This document shows, piece after piece, positions 19,401 to 22,546 of a stretch of 22,546 bases of DNA (positions within the stretch are counted from its first letter, which is position 1; each line of letters begins with the position of its first letter). The DNA comes from Phallusia fumigata (taxonomy: Eukaryota; Chordata; Ascidiacea; Phlebobranchia; Ascidiidae): NCBI GenBank assembly GCA_008931825.1, contig QXVZ01006412.1:1-22546 (forward strand), read 5' to 3'. The notes beneath the pieces are model-generated. The model made no database searches. It had not been told where the DNA came from and saw only the letters and a list, made by a program, of their open reading frames with translations. The translations under genes were made by a program, and so were the position numbers.

Positions 19401-20476
19401 GAAAAATTAAACCGTCACACATGTTATAGCCAAATTATTCATCAACCTTTGCATAAGTAAGCAGAGGCGAAAAGGTGAACTCCCTGAAGACTGAGAGGCA
19501 ATGTATTGTTTTGTGGAAACACTGTCACGATTTTTGAGCCTTTAGCACACACCCACTTATGTATCTTCAAATTCTCAGTAATAGTTACTCAAAATAAGGC
19601 AAATTTTGCATTTGAATTTGCGTCGACTTGCCACACATGTAAAAAAAAGTGAACTCCTAGATGTATCCCTGGCCCATGATATTTGAGCGCAGAAATTTTG
19701 TGCTTAATGTTTAGCGCTGATCCGGCACCATTCCTCTCATAATAACTCTATTTTGTGTTTCACAACATTTTTTGTTTTCCTATCAAGGAAAGTCACAAAT
19801 AATTTTGCAACGTCGAGGTGGAGCATGGTACACGAAAGGTTAAGAGCTACTTGCATAGAACCCTATTAAAGAAAATAATATGAGTCCCCCGTTGGAAGGG
19901 AAGCCATAATTAATTGACTTCTCACCTTTTCATCTTGTGCCTTCCTGTCCTGATGTTTTATGCTTTTGCTTGTTCTTTCAGGTTTGACAACATATCCCAT
20001 TGACTTGTTTAACCTGTATGAAACAAAATGTATGAACTAATGCTCAATGATTGTAATATCAAAATGGTTGTAAATATGTTTGGTGATTGCTCGTGCAAAC
20101 GATTGCTCAAACAATTACCATGTTTAATGTTATTCAAGTTCTTACTTTGATGTTGCAACCTTCGAAAGGCATTTTCGAACAGAAGTTTCATCATATCTCT
20201 CAATGTTAAGATCTTAAAAAATATTTATTTTTTCAATGGATAGTTTACACAGATAATTAGTTTAAGCCAAGTGAAGGCATTGGTATCTGCCATTGCCACA
20301 CAAATGTTTGGAAAAACAAACAGTTTTATATGTAAAAAAATTGGAAGAAGTGCATCCTTCATCATATCACAAAACTTATCGCTGGGACAAATTATTGTTG
20401 TTTATTGTTCTGTACCTGCGCAGATGTTTTCTGTAGCATCTTTCTCTACTCCTTGAGGAATGCAGGGTTTTGACAT
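1360..20476 (-). CDS. TALPID3: TALPID3 (KIAA0586) orthologue, 26-exon gene
   Basis: Centriole/basal-body protein of the TALPID3 family, which in vertebrates is required for ciliogenesis and for Hedgehog/GLI signalling. The model was built from GT-AG sites on the minus strand with continuous phase. Exons in transcript order: 20476-20416, 20212-20146, 20013-19926, 19268-19077, 18099-18042, 16707-16650, 16499-16438, 15719-15599, 9549-9489, 9021-8944, 8686-8481, 8355-8253, 8173-8029, 7774-7622, 7400-7237, 6704-6620, 6552-6461, 5039-4897, 4686-4598, 4487-4287, 4100-3919, 3463-3285, 2786-2596, 2530-2454, 1784-1573, 1498-1360. They sum to 3207 nt, 1068 codons plus stop. Family blocks appear in the expected order. 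The protein is shorter than vertebrate TALPID3 (roughly 1500-1650 residues), mainly at the N-terminus, which has only about 72 residues before the coiled coil. Least certain are the start exon, the exon 22/23 junction and the exon 26 acceptor. Identification comes from remembered family sequence, not a search. Confidence 0.86.
1573..1784 (-). CDS. TALPID3: TALPID3 exon 25, further S-x-G-E motifs
   Basis: Residues 953-1022. Contains [12 protein letters not shown] (motif at 956-960) and [19 protein letters not shown] (motif at 1002-1006), which match the vertebrate PSEGQV and EDL...SVGELSEGQ elements. Ends in a basic NNWKKKR run. Acceptor TATTTTTAAG|GAA, donor AAAAG|GTAAGA, phase 0 in and 2 out. 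Confidence 0.84.
1989..2045 (+). mobile_element. Possible hAT-type transposon end
   Basis: CAGTGGTCTAGGGGTCGGCA followed by GACTGCGGCCCC and a later CCGGCCCACAG resembles the CAGnGGTC...GCGGCCC ends of hAT-family elements. It is in TALPID3 intron 25 (1785-2453). No partner end or 8-bp target duplication is evident, so this is a fragment at best. Confidence 0.3.
2454..2530 (-). CDS. TALPID3: TALPID3 exon 24
   Basis: Residues 927-952 ([20 protein letters not shown], then DEADQ). Acceptor ATCTTGCAG|TT, donor GACCAG|GTAATT, phase 1 in and 0 out. Confidence 0.8.
2596..2786 (-). CDS. TALPID3: TALPID3 exon 23, first S-x-G-[EQ] motifs
   Basis: Residues 863-926. An acidic Ser tract ([15 protein letters not shown]) is followed by ISDGQL (909-914) and ISHGEL (916-921), equivalent to the vertebrate ISEGE...GQ element. 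Acceptor GACCTTAG|A, donor TTCCAG|GTAAGA, phase 2 in and 1 out. Confidence 0.84.
2787..3284 (-). other. TALPID3 intron 22
   Basis: No repeat or gene recognised. It contains a good-looking but unneeded donor (GCA|GTAAGTGAC near 3016). Adding the small exon it would define does not keep frame. Confidence 0.4.
3285..3463 (-). CDS. TALPID3: TALPID3 exon 22, PWG block
   Basis: Residues 804-862, with [17 protein letters not shown] matching the family's LPKPWGDGDLP-type block. Acceptor GGATTTAG|GTA. The donor chosen is GCAT|GTAAAT (phase 2), which joins the exon 23 acceptor in frame. An alternative donor A|GTAACA at 3318 (phase 1) would need exon 23 to start at a later AG, near 2764, removing about 18 residues in total. 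Confidence 0.75.
3919..4100 (-). CDS. TALPID3: TALPID3 exon 21, acidic disordered segment
   Basis: Residues 743-803 ([20 protein letters not shown], then [15 protein letters not shown]). Acceptor TTTGTTTAG|GC, donor CCAGAG|GTATCA, phase 1 in and 0 out. Rich in Ser and acidic residues. Confidence 0.8.
4287..4487 (-). CDS. TALPID3: TALPID3 exon 20, helix 2 and Pro/Thr tract
   Basis: Residues 676-742. Contains [19 protein letters not shown] and ends in [12 protein letters not shown]. Acceptor TGTTTACAG|AC, donor GCCG|GTAAGT, phase 1 in and out. The helix followed by a TPxPTP tract is the same arrangement as in vertebrate TALPID3. Confidence 0.85.
4598..4686 (-). CDS. TALPID3: TALPID3 exon 19, helix 1
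   Basis: Residues 646-675 ([20 protein letters not shown]). Acceptor CCACATAG|A, donor AAGCG|GTTGGT, phase 2 in and 1 out. It matches the family's W-x-E-x-E-I-x-S-R-I-[IL]-S-x-L helix. Confidence 0.84.
4897..5039 (-). CDS. TALPID3: TALPID3 exon 18
   Basis: Residues 599-645 ([20 protein letters not shown] and then RHKANLVEE). Acceptor CATTTTCAG|GGG, donor GAGGA|GTAAGT, phase 0 in and 2 out. Confidence 0.8.
5782..6366 (+). repeat. Dispersed repeat family, copy A
   Basis: Lies in TALPID3 intron 17 (5040-6460). The head has CATTGGGTCCCAATGTTACC and TATGACATGATTGTTTCTG. The body has units with GGGTAAACTACTGGGGCTAT (6017) and GGGTAACCACTGGGGCTATG (6181), plus ACAATGCCATG and ATAATTTGACACATTTT. 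The tail has ACAAGCTGCAGGG. Same order as copies B and C. No coding capacity is recognised. The rest of the intron (5040-5781) shows nothing identifiable. Confidence 0.7.
6461..6552 (-). CDS. TALPID3: TALPID3 exon 17, acidic Ser/Glu segment
   Basis: Residues 568-598 ([20 protein letters not shown] and an SESEE end). Acceptor AACCAACAG|AC, donor GAAGAG|GTAGTT, phase 1 in and 0 out. Low-complexity and acidic. Confidence 0.75.
6620..6704 (-). CDS. TALPID3: TALPID3 exon 16
   Basis: Residues 540-567 ([20 protein letters not shown]). Acceptor TTTTTTTAAG|GAC, donor AGAAG|GTTTTC, phase 0 in and 1 out. The donor is non-optimal, but frame continuity holds on both sides. Confidence 0.75.
6705..7236 (-). 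other. TALPID3 intron 15
   Basis: AT-rich intron with no recognisable repeat or gene. Bounded by ATATAT|GTCAGT and TTTTTTTAAG|GAC. Confidence 0.5.
7237..7400 (-). CDS. TALPID3: TALPID3 exon 15, LIPIAVPL block
   Basis: Residues 485-539. Contains [18 protein letters not shown] and then [12 protein letters not shown], matching the family's YLFSP...LIPMAI block that follows the FGRAAY region. Acceptor TTTTTTAAGTCAG|CA, donor ATATAT|GTCAGT, phase 1 in and 0 out. A second GT five bases downstream would put exon 16 in a less protein-like frame. Confidence 0.85.
7622..7774 (-). CDS. TALPID3: TALPID3 exon 14, conserved FGRAAY block
   Basis: Residues 434-484, acceptor CATTTAG|AT, donor TTTCAG|GTAAAC, phase 1 in and out. 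It holds [19 protein letters not shown] and [17 protein letters not shown]. This matches the vertebrate TALPID3 block built around YGKPxYxGxRxTxxKxPYLRF and SPxPKxKxxRPK, and is the strongest single family marker in the window. Confidence 0.9.
8029..8173 (-). CDS. TALPID3: TALPID3 exon 13, basic linker
   Basis: Residues 386-433. Lys/Gln/Thr-rich and disordered ([20 protein letters not shown]). Acceptor TCAACAG|AAT, donor GCTG|GTATAT, phase 0 in and 1 out. It is the basic linker before the FGRAAY block. Confidence 0.8.
8253..8355 (-). CDS. TALPID3: TALPID3 exon 12
   Basis: Residues 351-385 ([20 protein letters not shown]). Acceptor GTATTAAG|A, donor CAAAAT|GTAACA, phase 2 in and 0 out. The D-x-W-x-x-x-x-[LV]-x-[DE]-[KE] helix resembles the DEW-type helix in the family. 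Confidence 0.8.
8481..8686 (-). CDS. TALPID3: TALPID3 exon 11
   Basis: Residues 283-350 ([20 protein letters not shown], then a long helix with [20 protein letters not shown]). Acceptor AATACAG|AAA, donor GAAATT|GTAAGT, phase 0 in and 2 out. It corresponds to the helical segment following the FLEE motif in vertebrate TALPID3. Confidence 0.82.
8944..9021 (-). CDS. TALPID3: TALPID3 exon 10
   Basis: Residues 257-282 ([20 protein letters not shown] and then ISDYLM). Acceptor AAATTAG|GTA, donor TTAATG|GTGCAG, phase 0 at both ends. The donor is weak, but the other GT dinucleotides nearby shift the frame into a stop. Confidence 0.7.
9489..9549 (-). CDS. TALPID3: TALPID3 exon 9
   Basis: Residues 236-256 ([20 protein letters not shown]). 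Acceptor TTTTTTTTAG|G, donor ATCAAG|GTAGAT, phase 2 in and 0 out. It is the first exon after the 6-kb intron that holds the IRF2BP gene. Confidence 0.76.
9986..10023 (+). repeat. Dispersed repeat family, isolated head
   Basis: TTAGTTATTTATGATATAAT followed by TGTTTCTGCAAGC matches the head of the family (GTTACCTAAGTCATTTATGA, CATGATTGTTTCTG) with several changes. No body units follow. Located between the nested gene's 3' end and TALPID3 exon 9. Confidence 0.4.
10306..10362 (-). terminator. Candidate IRF2BP poly(A) signals
   Basis: Two minus-strand AATAAA hexamers, at 10362-10357 and 10311-10306, lie about 540 and 590 bases past the stop codon. They are the first canonical hexamers I found after the ORF and would give a 3' UTR of about 0.55-0.6 kb (10901 down to about 10290). 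Confidence 0.4.
10902..13121 (-). CDS. IRF2BP: IRF2BP-family transcriptional coregulator
   Basis: Single uninterrupted 739-residue ORF of the interferon regulatory factor 2-binding protein family (IRF2BP1/IRF2BP2/IRF2BPL in vertebrates), nuclear corepressors or coregulators. The N-terminal IRF2BP zinc finger has Cys14, Cys17, Cys35 and Cys38 ([18 protein letters not shown]) and is followed by a basic helix ([14 protein letters not shown]). Residues about 262-365 form the family's central conserved block ([34 protein letters not shown]). A basic TRKRKGSP near 407 resembles the vertebrate nuclear localisation signal. A Ser/Pro-rich low-complexity region leads to the C-terminal C3HC4 RING-type finger (Cys656, Cys659, Cys671, His677, Cys680, Cys683, Cys700, Cys706). 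The ATG follows an in-frame stop. The ORF has no introns, as is usual in this family. The whole gene sits in TALPID3 intron 8 on the same strand. Which vertebrate paralogue it equals cannot be said; a single pre-duplication gene is likely. Confidence 0.95.
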   Translation of the reverse strand: MSSNHMSRPTRQHCYLCDFPRMPWAMVFDFTEPVCRGCVNYEGPDRIEIVLENARQLKRAHRAHRPQSVSSGEGSSSGHAGGSYSQTKSARRNSPPKNSVFYDQPDSRLSDRYYSISADGKVSAGHSLYGHHQNNSNSANPVHKTLSNSSSNYPKDDDSSPMRRSMLPNVSSTQAFVNGSIIGNTSLSVLQSLSGSRMYGQTSSRSSAGLSKEPNVSSISKIPERHYSSASYVARHNSTSQIYDDKHNISNNIVLDTLSRLNHCVPFDVRFKKDHSLKGRVVHFDAPYKPGMEYELKTYIEYPVGSSNVYTTASAVAKQMFSDTTKDMGKGALSSGYKYIEYEMKHGSGQWRLLGDLLPDSARTFKDVIPTEVLPSAYVDPLYSQLPTAAIPSPHHYMLKAVSAQLPTRKRKGSPDHPGHSTSPCKISGDSKQSTSIGIGSGMVDDTIIKLSSNFALMQQAALPGVVPLPNPSVKPSSHDQDQEHSHGSVVSSPNQEQNVERFPSSPKEKSPVTALSVPTGNSKAHRTSSGSSNNSGSSYPTGSNVDSKSHKSGNDSPLTSIPRSPVPEINGESGWRHTRTSSGNSSSGSARSSQSLLHSTSVKPSGGLTPPSTPNPSVSSTPNTPAPTSNGTGPLSTSFQNPNTPINGPNPPLKCVLCNGRLEDTHFVQCPSQAAHKFCFSCSRDNIKAQGARGGEVYCPSGAKCPLVGSTVPWAFMQEEITTILNGENDVKKEKVEN
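13122..13276 (-). other. IRF2BP 5' UTR with probable intron
   Basis: A strong donor TTC|GTAAGTG (GTAAGT at 13276-13271) and an acceptor CCATACAG at 13171 outline a 106-nt intron ending about 50 bases before the ATG. Spliced leader sequence would run from 13277 upward into the CpG-rich region. Seen as splice motifs only. The in-frame TAA near 13137 confirms this stretch is non-coding. Confidence 0.5.
13656..13663. promoter_or_regulatory. Perfect palindromic CRE (TGACGTCA)
   Basis: Exact 8-base consensus for CREB/ATF bZIP dimers, about 380 bases upstream of the IRF2BP 5' UTR donor and inside the CpG-rich region. Another ACGT core lies about 20 bases away (13678). Confidence 0.5.
14092..14097. 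promoter_or_regulatory. CACGTG E-box
   Basis: Palindromic bHLH-ZIP (MYC/USF/MITF-type) core inside the same CpG-rich segment. A six-base word, so it could be chance. Confidence 0.3.
14231..14243. promoter_or_regulatory. Overlapping bZIP-type sites (TTACGTGACGTAA)
   Basis: Near-perfect 13-base palindrome with a single asymmetric centre, containing two overlapping ACGT cores (TTACGTGA and TGACGTAA). It fits CREB/ATF or PAR-bZIP half sites. Function is inferred from motif and position only. Confidence 0.4.
15599..15719 (-). CDS. TALPID3: TALPID3 exon 8 (last before the nested gene)
   Basis: Residues 196-235, containing [20 protein letters not shown] and then a Val/Asp-rich end ([18 protein letters not shown]). 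Acceptor TAATTATAG|GC. Two donors are present: GTAAGT at 15657-15652 (phase 0) and GTAAGC at 15598-15593 (phase 2). Only the second keeps exon 9 in frame, so it is used in the model. Confidence 0.8.
15834..16362 (+). repeat. Dispersed repeat family, copy B
   Basis: Lies in TALPID3 intron 7 (15720-16437). Head: CATTGGGTCCTATAGTTACC and ATGACATGATTGTTTCTGCA (15834-15884). Body units at 16079 and 16230, about 151 bases apart (GGTAACCACTGGGGCTGTGG), with TGGCATGTTCTACAAACTGT between them. Tail: AACAAACATTTCATG and GGACAAGCTGCAGGG, then a G/A-rich run. It is the best preserved copy. Confidence 0.72.
16438..16499 (-). CDS. TALPID3: TALPID3 exon 7, Pro-rich linker
   Basis: Residues 175-195 ([20 protein letters not shown]). 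Acceptor GCCTTACAG|A, donor GATAAAG|GTGCAG, phase 2 in and 1 out. A proline-rich linker after the coiled coil, as in other TALPID3 proteins. An intronic repeat ends just 3' of it. Confidence 0.76.
16650..16707 (-). CDS. TALPID3: TALPID3 exon 6
   Basis: Residues 156-174 ([19 protein letters not shown]). Acceptor TTTTTCGTAG|GC, donor AATAT|GTAAGAA, phase 1 in and 2 out. Its length (58 nt) is what exons 5 and 7 need to stay in frame. Confidence 0.76.
17071..17930 (+). repeat. Dispersed repeat family, copy C (expanded)
   Basis: Lies in TALPID3 intron 5 (16708-18041). Head: CCCATAGTTACCTAAACTTT and GATATGATTGTTTCTGCAG. The body has clear tandem units: GGGATAGC motifs at 17248 and 17377, and TTGACCCAT/TTGACTCAT at 17362 and 17491, both 129 bases apart. 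Tail: TCCAACAAACATTTCATGCC, like copy B. A plus-strand open frame at 17404-17796 runs through these units and is not a gene. Confidence 0.72.
18042..18099 (-). CDS. TALPID3: TALPID3 exon 5
   Basis: Residues 137-155 ([19 protein letters not shown]). It extends the coiled-coil helix and then breaks it. Acceptor GGCACAG|GCA, donor GCCG|GTAAGA, phase 0 in and 1 out. Confidence 0.78.
18451..18535 (+). repeat. Dispersed repeat family, partial copy D
   Basis: One body unit (GGGGACAAGCACCACTGAAA, CTATGGAGTCAAACAAAGCA, ATCACAATGACCCAGCC) in TALPID3 intron 4 (18100-19076). A weak head-like segment lies at about 18301-18330. The rest of the intron shows nothing identifiable. Confidence 0.5.
19077..19268 (-). 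CDS. TALPID3: TALPID3 exon 4, coiled coil
   Basis: Residues 73-136, phase 0 at both ends, acceptor AATTTTAG|ATC, donor TGGCAG|GTATAG. The whole 64-residue exon reads as a Leu/Ile heptad helix ([20 protein letters not shown], then [20 protein letters not shown]), with Gln-rich ends. The equivalent coiled coil in vertebrate TALPID3 is the part needed for centrosome localisation and function (established for the family). It is the most diagnostic N-terminal segment. Confidence 0.85.
19269..19925 (-). other. TALPID3 intron 3
   Basis: No gene, and no match to the dispersed repeat family. Bounded by AAAAG|GTGAG and AATTTTAG|ATC. Confidence 0.5.
19926..20013 (-). CDS. TALPID3: TALPID3 exon 3
   Basis: Residues 43-72 ([20 protein letters not shown], then a DRKAQDEK end). 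Acceptor CATACAG|G and donor AAAAG|GTGAG. Enters in phase 2 and leaves in phase 0. Basic and hydrophilic, immediately before the coiled coil. Confidence 0.75.
20146..20212 (-). CDS. TALPID3: TALPID3 exon 2
   Basis: Residues 21-42 (contains [19 protein letters not shown]). Enters in phase 1 after TTTTTTAAG and leaves in phase 2 at CAAA|GTAAGA. A charged, probably helical segment. Frame continuity with exons 1 and 3 is the main support. Confidence 0.72.
20416..20476 (-). CDS. TALPID3: TALPID3 exon 1 (putative start exon)
   Basis: Residues 1-20, starting [13 protein letters not shown] and ending in phase 1 at donor GCAG|GTACAG. The ATG has A at -3 (CCAAACATG). The frame upstream is closed by a TAG near 20529, and no AG lies between that stop region and the ATG except one near 20514, so this is probably the true start. 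The spliced codon G|AT joins cleanly to exon 2. The open alternative is that more N-terminal exons lie upstream, because vertebrate TALPID3 has a much longer N-terminal region. Confidence 0.6.
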
Positions 20477-22249
20477 GTTTGGCGAATAAAAAGGATAAAG
20501 TGTGATTAAATAACTTGATAAACAGATCTATTTTAGGTCTGATGGAACATGTTTATCTCTTTTTTCAACAACTTGTTCCACCTGTTACAAATATGCCACA
20601 TACTTTCAAAGTTTTGTGTGTCTTTAACATTGGCTATTGATGTAAAGTTACAGAAGGGCATTTGTTTTTTTAGTTTAAGTTGGTTATTTAAAAGCCAAAC
20701 AACCACATTTTTACAAATAATGTGTTCTTAACAGGAAAATGTAAATTTTATAACCATGTGTAACAATTAATTCTTTTTAGGGTCGCCTGACCTTGGTACT
20801 GTCCAGAAAGCAAACTAAAGCATTATTATCTGACCTGATAGCGATAGGTTAGGTAATACTATAATTACCTTTAAAAAGAATCAAACCTGATTGCTTGACA
20901 TGTTGCTGGTACCTTAGTGCATGTACATAAATATTCGTAAACGAATAGTTATCAACAAAGGACAGTGAACTTTGTGCCTAGCTACAAAATATTGTTACTT
21001 TTTGTGAACATTTCTCTTTATTGTTGGTTACTTTCATACAAACTCGAAACAACTGATTTAATTCTGGTTTGATATTTAAACCAAGGGTTACATTACCTCA
21101 AAAAATGTTAAAAGCTTTGCAACTTTGCAAACTTATTAGGTAAAGCACATCCAAAGGTCCAACAAAAACCAACTAACCATGACGAAAAATCAAATGATTG
21201 GTTTTCTGTCTTTCCAGCGGTTGTTGCTTCCGAGTTGACACAAAAACCAATTACATTTCACCAAAAGCAACGTTGGTTGGCGGTATGCTCGTATTTTTCC
21301 CCCTCTTGCATGATAATTTTAGTGTTACCATTTATGAACAGGTAAAATCCATGACATAGCTCAGGTAGGCATCGTTGTGGGGCTGGTGGCTAATTTTGGA
21401 GTGGGCGCATTGACCATGACTGTTTGACTTAAATAAAACCACAAAAACTTGAGGCAGCTTAGAAAAAATTGTACAACGTAAATAATGTTTGTTTTTTTGG
21501 GGGGTGGGTTAAAATATCTTTTTTTAAAGCTTTTGGAGTGTCGCTGGTTTTCTTAGCTTTATTGGATATACTTTAAAACAATATTGGTGTAGCATTTATA
21601 AGCTAATATAATTCAACGAATATTTTTAAAGTCGCGAACGGTATATGCAATGAAACAATAGCCAAAGCTTAATTTGGAATCGTTCTCGAAATTTATTTAA
21701 AAAATACATTGATTCGAACCGATGATAGAATGGGTTTCAGGCAAGGATGGCAGTATACGCGGTGAGGTACGTTACGCAGCAAAAATCATCAAAAGGTACG
21801 GAACGGTGGTACGCTACACCTTTTGCAACGAAGTACGTGGTACACACACTTTAATACGTAGAATACCGTTCTGCTTGTGATTGCTGCAAAATATGCAAAA
21901 TATACTTTGATGGAAATATTTGTGTAGGAAGTATATTGCAGGATATATGTTGATATATTTTGGCTAGTCAGTGTAAAGTGTTATGCGAAGCTGGCAACAT
22001 TTTACAACTTCTTTGAAATACACTCCTTAAATATGAAGGCAATTCTTTGCCCATAGGAAATGGGTGTCGTAGTGTGCTCCTGATGTGAAGAATGTATTTT
22101 ATTCGCAATAAAAAAAACTTCTCGAAAGATTTGACACGCTCAGTCTTGAAACAATGCAACTATATGCGCTGTAAAACTTAACTATTCTAACCAATAACAA
22201 AAACCGGCAATGAAAAACTTCACAAGGTCATAAGATGAGACAATAACAA
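20477..22249. other. Upstream flank of TALPID3
   Basis: Expected to hold the TALPID3 5' UTR and promoter, but no TATA box, CpG-rich segment or convincing further exon is visible close to the start codon. AT-rich, with the GTAC-rich fragment near 21742-21860. A near palindrome TATTCGTAAACGAATA lies around 20933. Confidence 0.4.
21742..21860. mobile_element. CpG/GTAC-rich fragment, possible transposon end
   Basis: CAAGGATGGCAGTATACGCG followed by many TACG/GTAC words (GGTACGTTACG, GGTACGGAACGG, GTACGTGGTAC). The opening resembles a hAT-type end, and the composition differs sharply from the AT-rich surroundings. No matching inverted end was found. Confidence 0.25.
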
Positions 22250-22510
22250 GTCCAATTTCTTCCATACACCTTTGAAGCGTCGGCAAATAGATGCAGCTCA
22301 TATCTGAGTGGTGGGCTTCTACTTCGATAACTTGAAACAGGGTTGAATTCCTACATCACGCAAGTATGGTATCTCAACAAGTTTTTGCATTGACCTAATC
22401 AATTCAGATACGTTGTCCCAGACTAACTGTACTTTGCACAAATCTTGTAAAACAATTTTGCAAGAGCTACAAATCCTAATCGTTAAGCGATCGTAAAGCT
22501 AAATTACAGT
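22250..22510 (-). pseudogene. Decayed BEL/Pao-like retrotransposon pol fragment
   Basis: Minus-strand frames show two short motifs typical of BEL/Pao-type pol in the expected order: LQDLCKVQLVWD (about 22458-22423) and, in another frame, YELHLFADASKVYG (about 22305-22264), which is the start of the RNase H domain. Stops and at least one frame change separate them, so it is a relic. It probably continues past the window edge. The family call rests on motif memory; a Gypsy-type element is less likely. Confidence 0.55.
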
Positions 22511-22546
22511 TGAAAAAATTCATCTGCGCGTATGCGGCTTCTTTGG

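Noticed and set aside
21706..21720. GGTTCGAATC on the minus strand, a tRNA B-box-like word
   Set aside because: The flanking bases do not form a T-stem, and no A box, anticodon arm or acceptor stem is present.

Overview
The window looks like animal nuclear DNA. It is AT-rich, and its main gene is split into many small exons by GT-AG introns. The two genes belong to metazoan families, and the introns carry old dispersed repeats. The repeat type (a head with GTTACCTAA and ATGATTGTTTCTGCAG followed by units with GGGTAACCACTGGGGCTATG) and the protein divergence suggest an ascidian tunicate, probably Ciona or a close relative. That assignment is inference; no search was possible.

Two genes are supported, both on the minus strand. 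The first runs from about 20476 down to 1360 and is a 26-exon TALPID3 (KIAA0586) orthologue. I assembled it by hand from splice sites and reading phase. Every junction keeps frame, the exons sum to 3207 nt (1068 codons plus stop), and conserved blocks come in family order: coiled coil, FLEEIL segment, FGRAAY/Arg-rich block, YYFDP...LIPIAVPL block, two related amphipathic helices, PWG block, and S-x-G-[EQ] motifs near the C-terminus. TALPID3 is a centriole/basal-body protein needed for ciliogenesis and Hedgehog signalling.

The second gene is an intact, intronless 739-codon IRF2BP-family transcriptional coregulator (13121 to 10902). It has an N-terminal C4 zinc finger and a C-terminal C3HC4 RING-type finger. 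It lies entirely inside TALPID3 intron 8 (9550-15598), in the same orientation, with its own CpG-rich promoter region (about 13277-14650), a likely 5' UTR intron and candidate poly(A) signals.

Layout from low to high coordinate: 1-1290, intergenic DNA with a 75-bp tandem repeat and a TALPID3 poly(A) signal at its end; 1360-9549, TALPID3 exons 26 to 9; 9550-15598, intron 8 with the nested gene; 15599-20476, exons 8 to 1; 20477-22546, upstream DNA with a possible transposon fragment and, at the edge, a decayed BEL/Pao-like pol relic on the minus strand. A dispersed repeat family occupies several TALPID3 introns, always in the plus orientation, antisense to the gene. The two genes have no known shared pathway. 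Their link here is positional: TALPID3 transcription must cross the whole IRF2BP unit in the sense direction.
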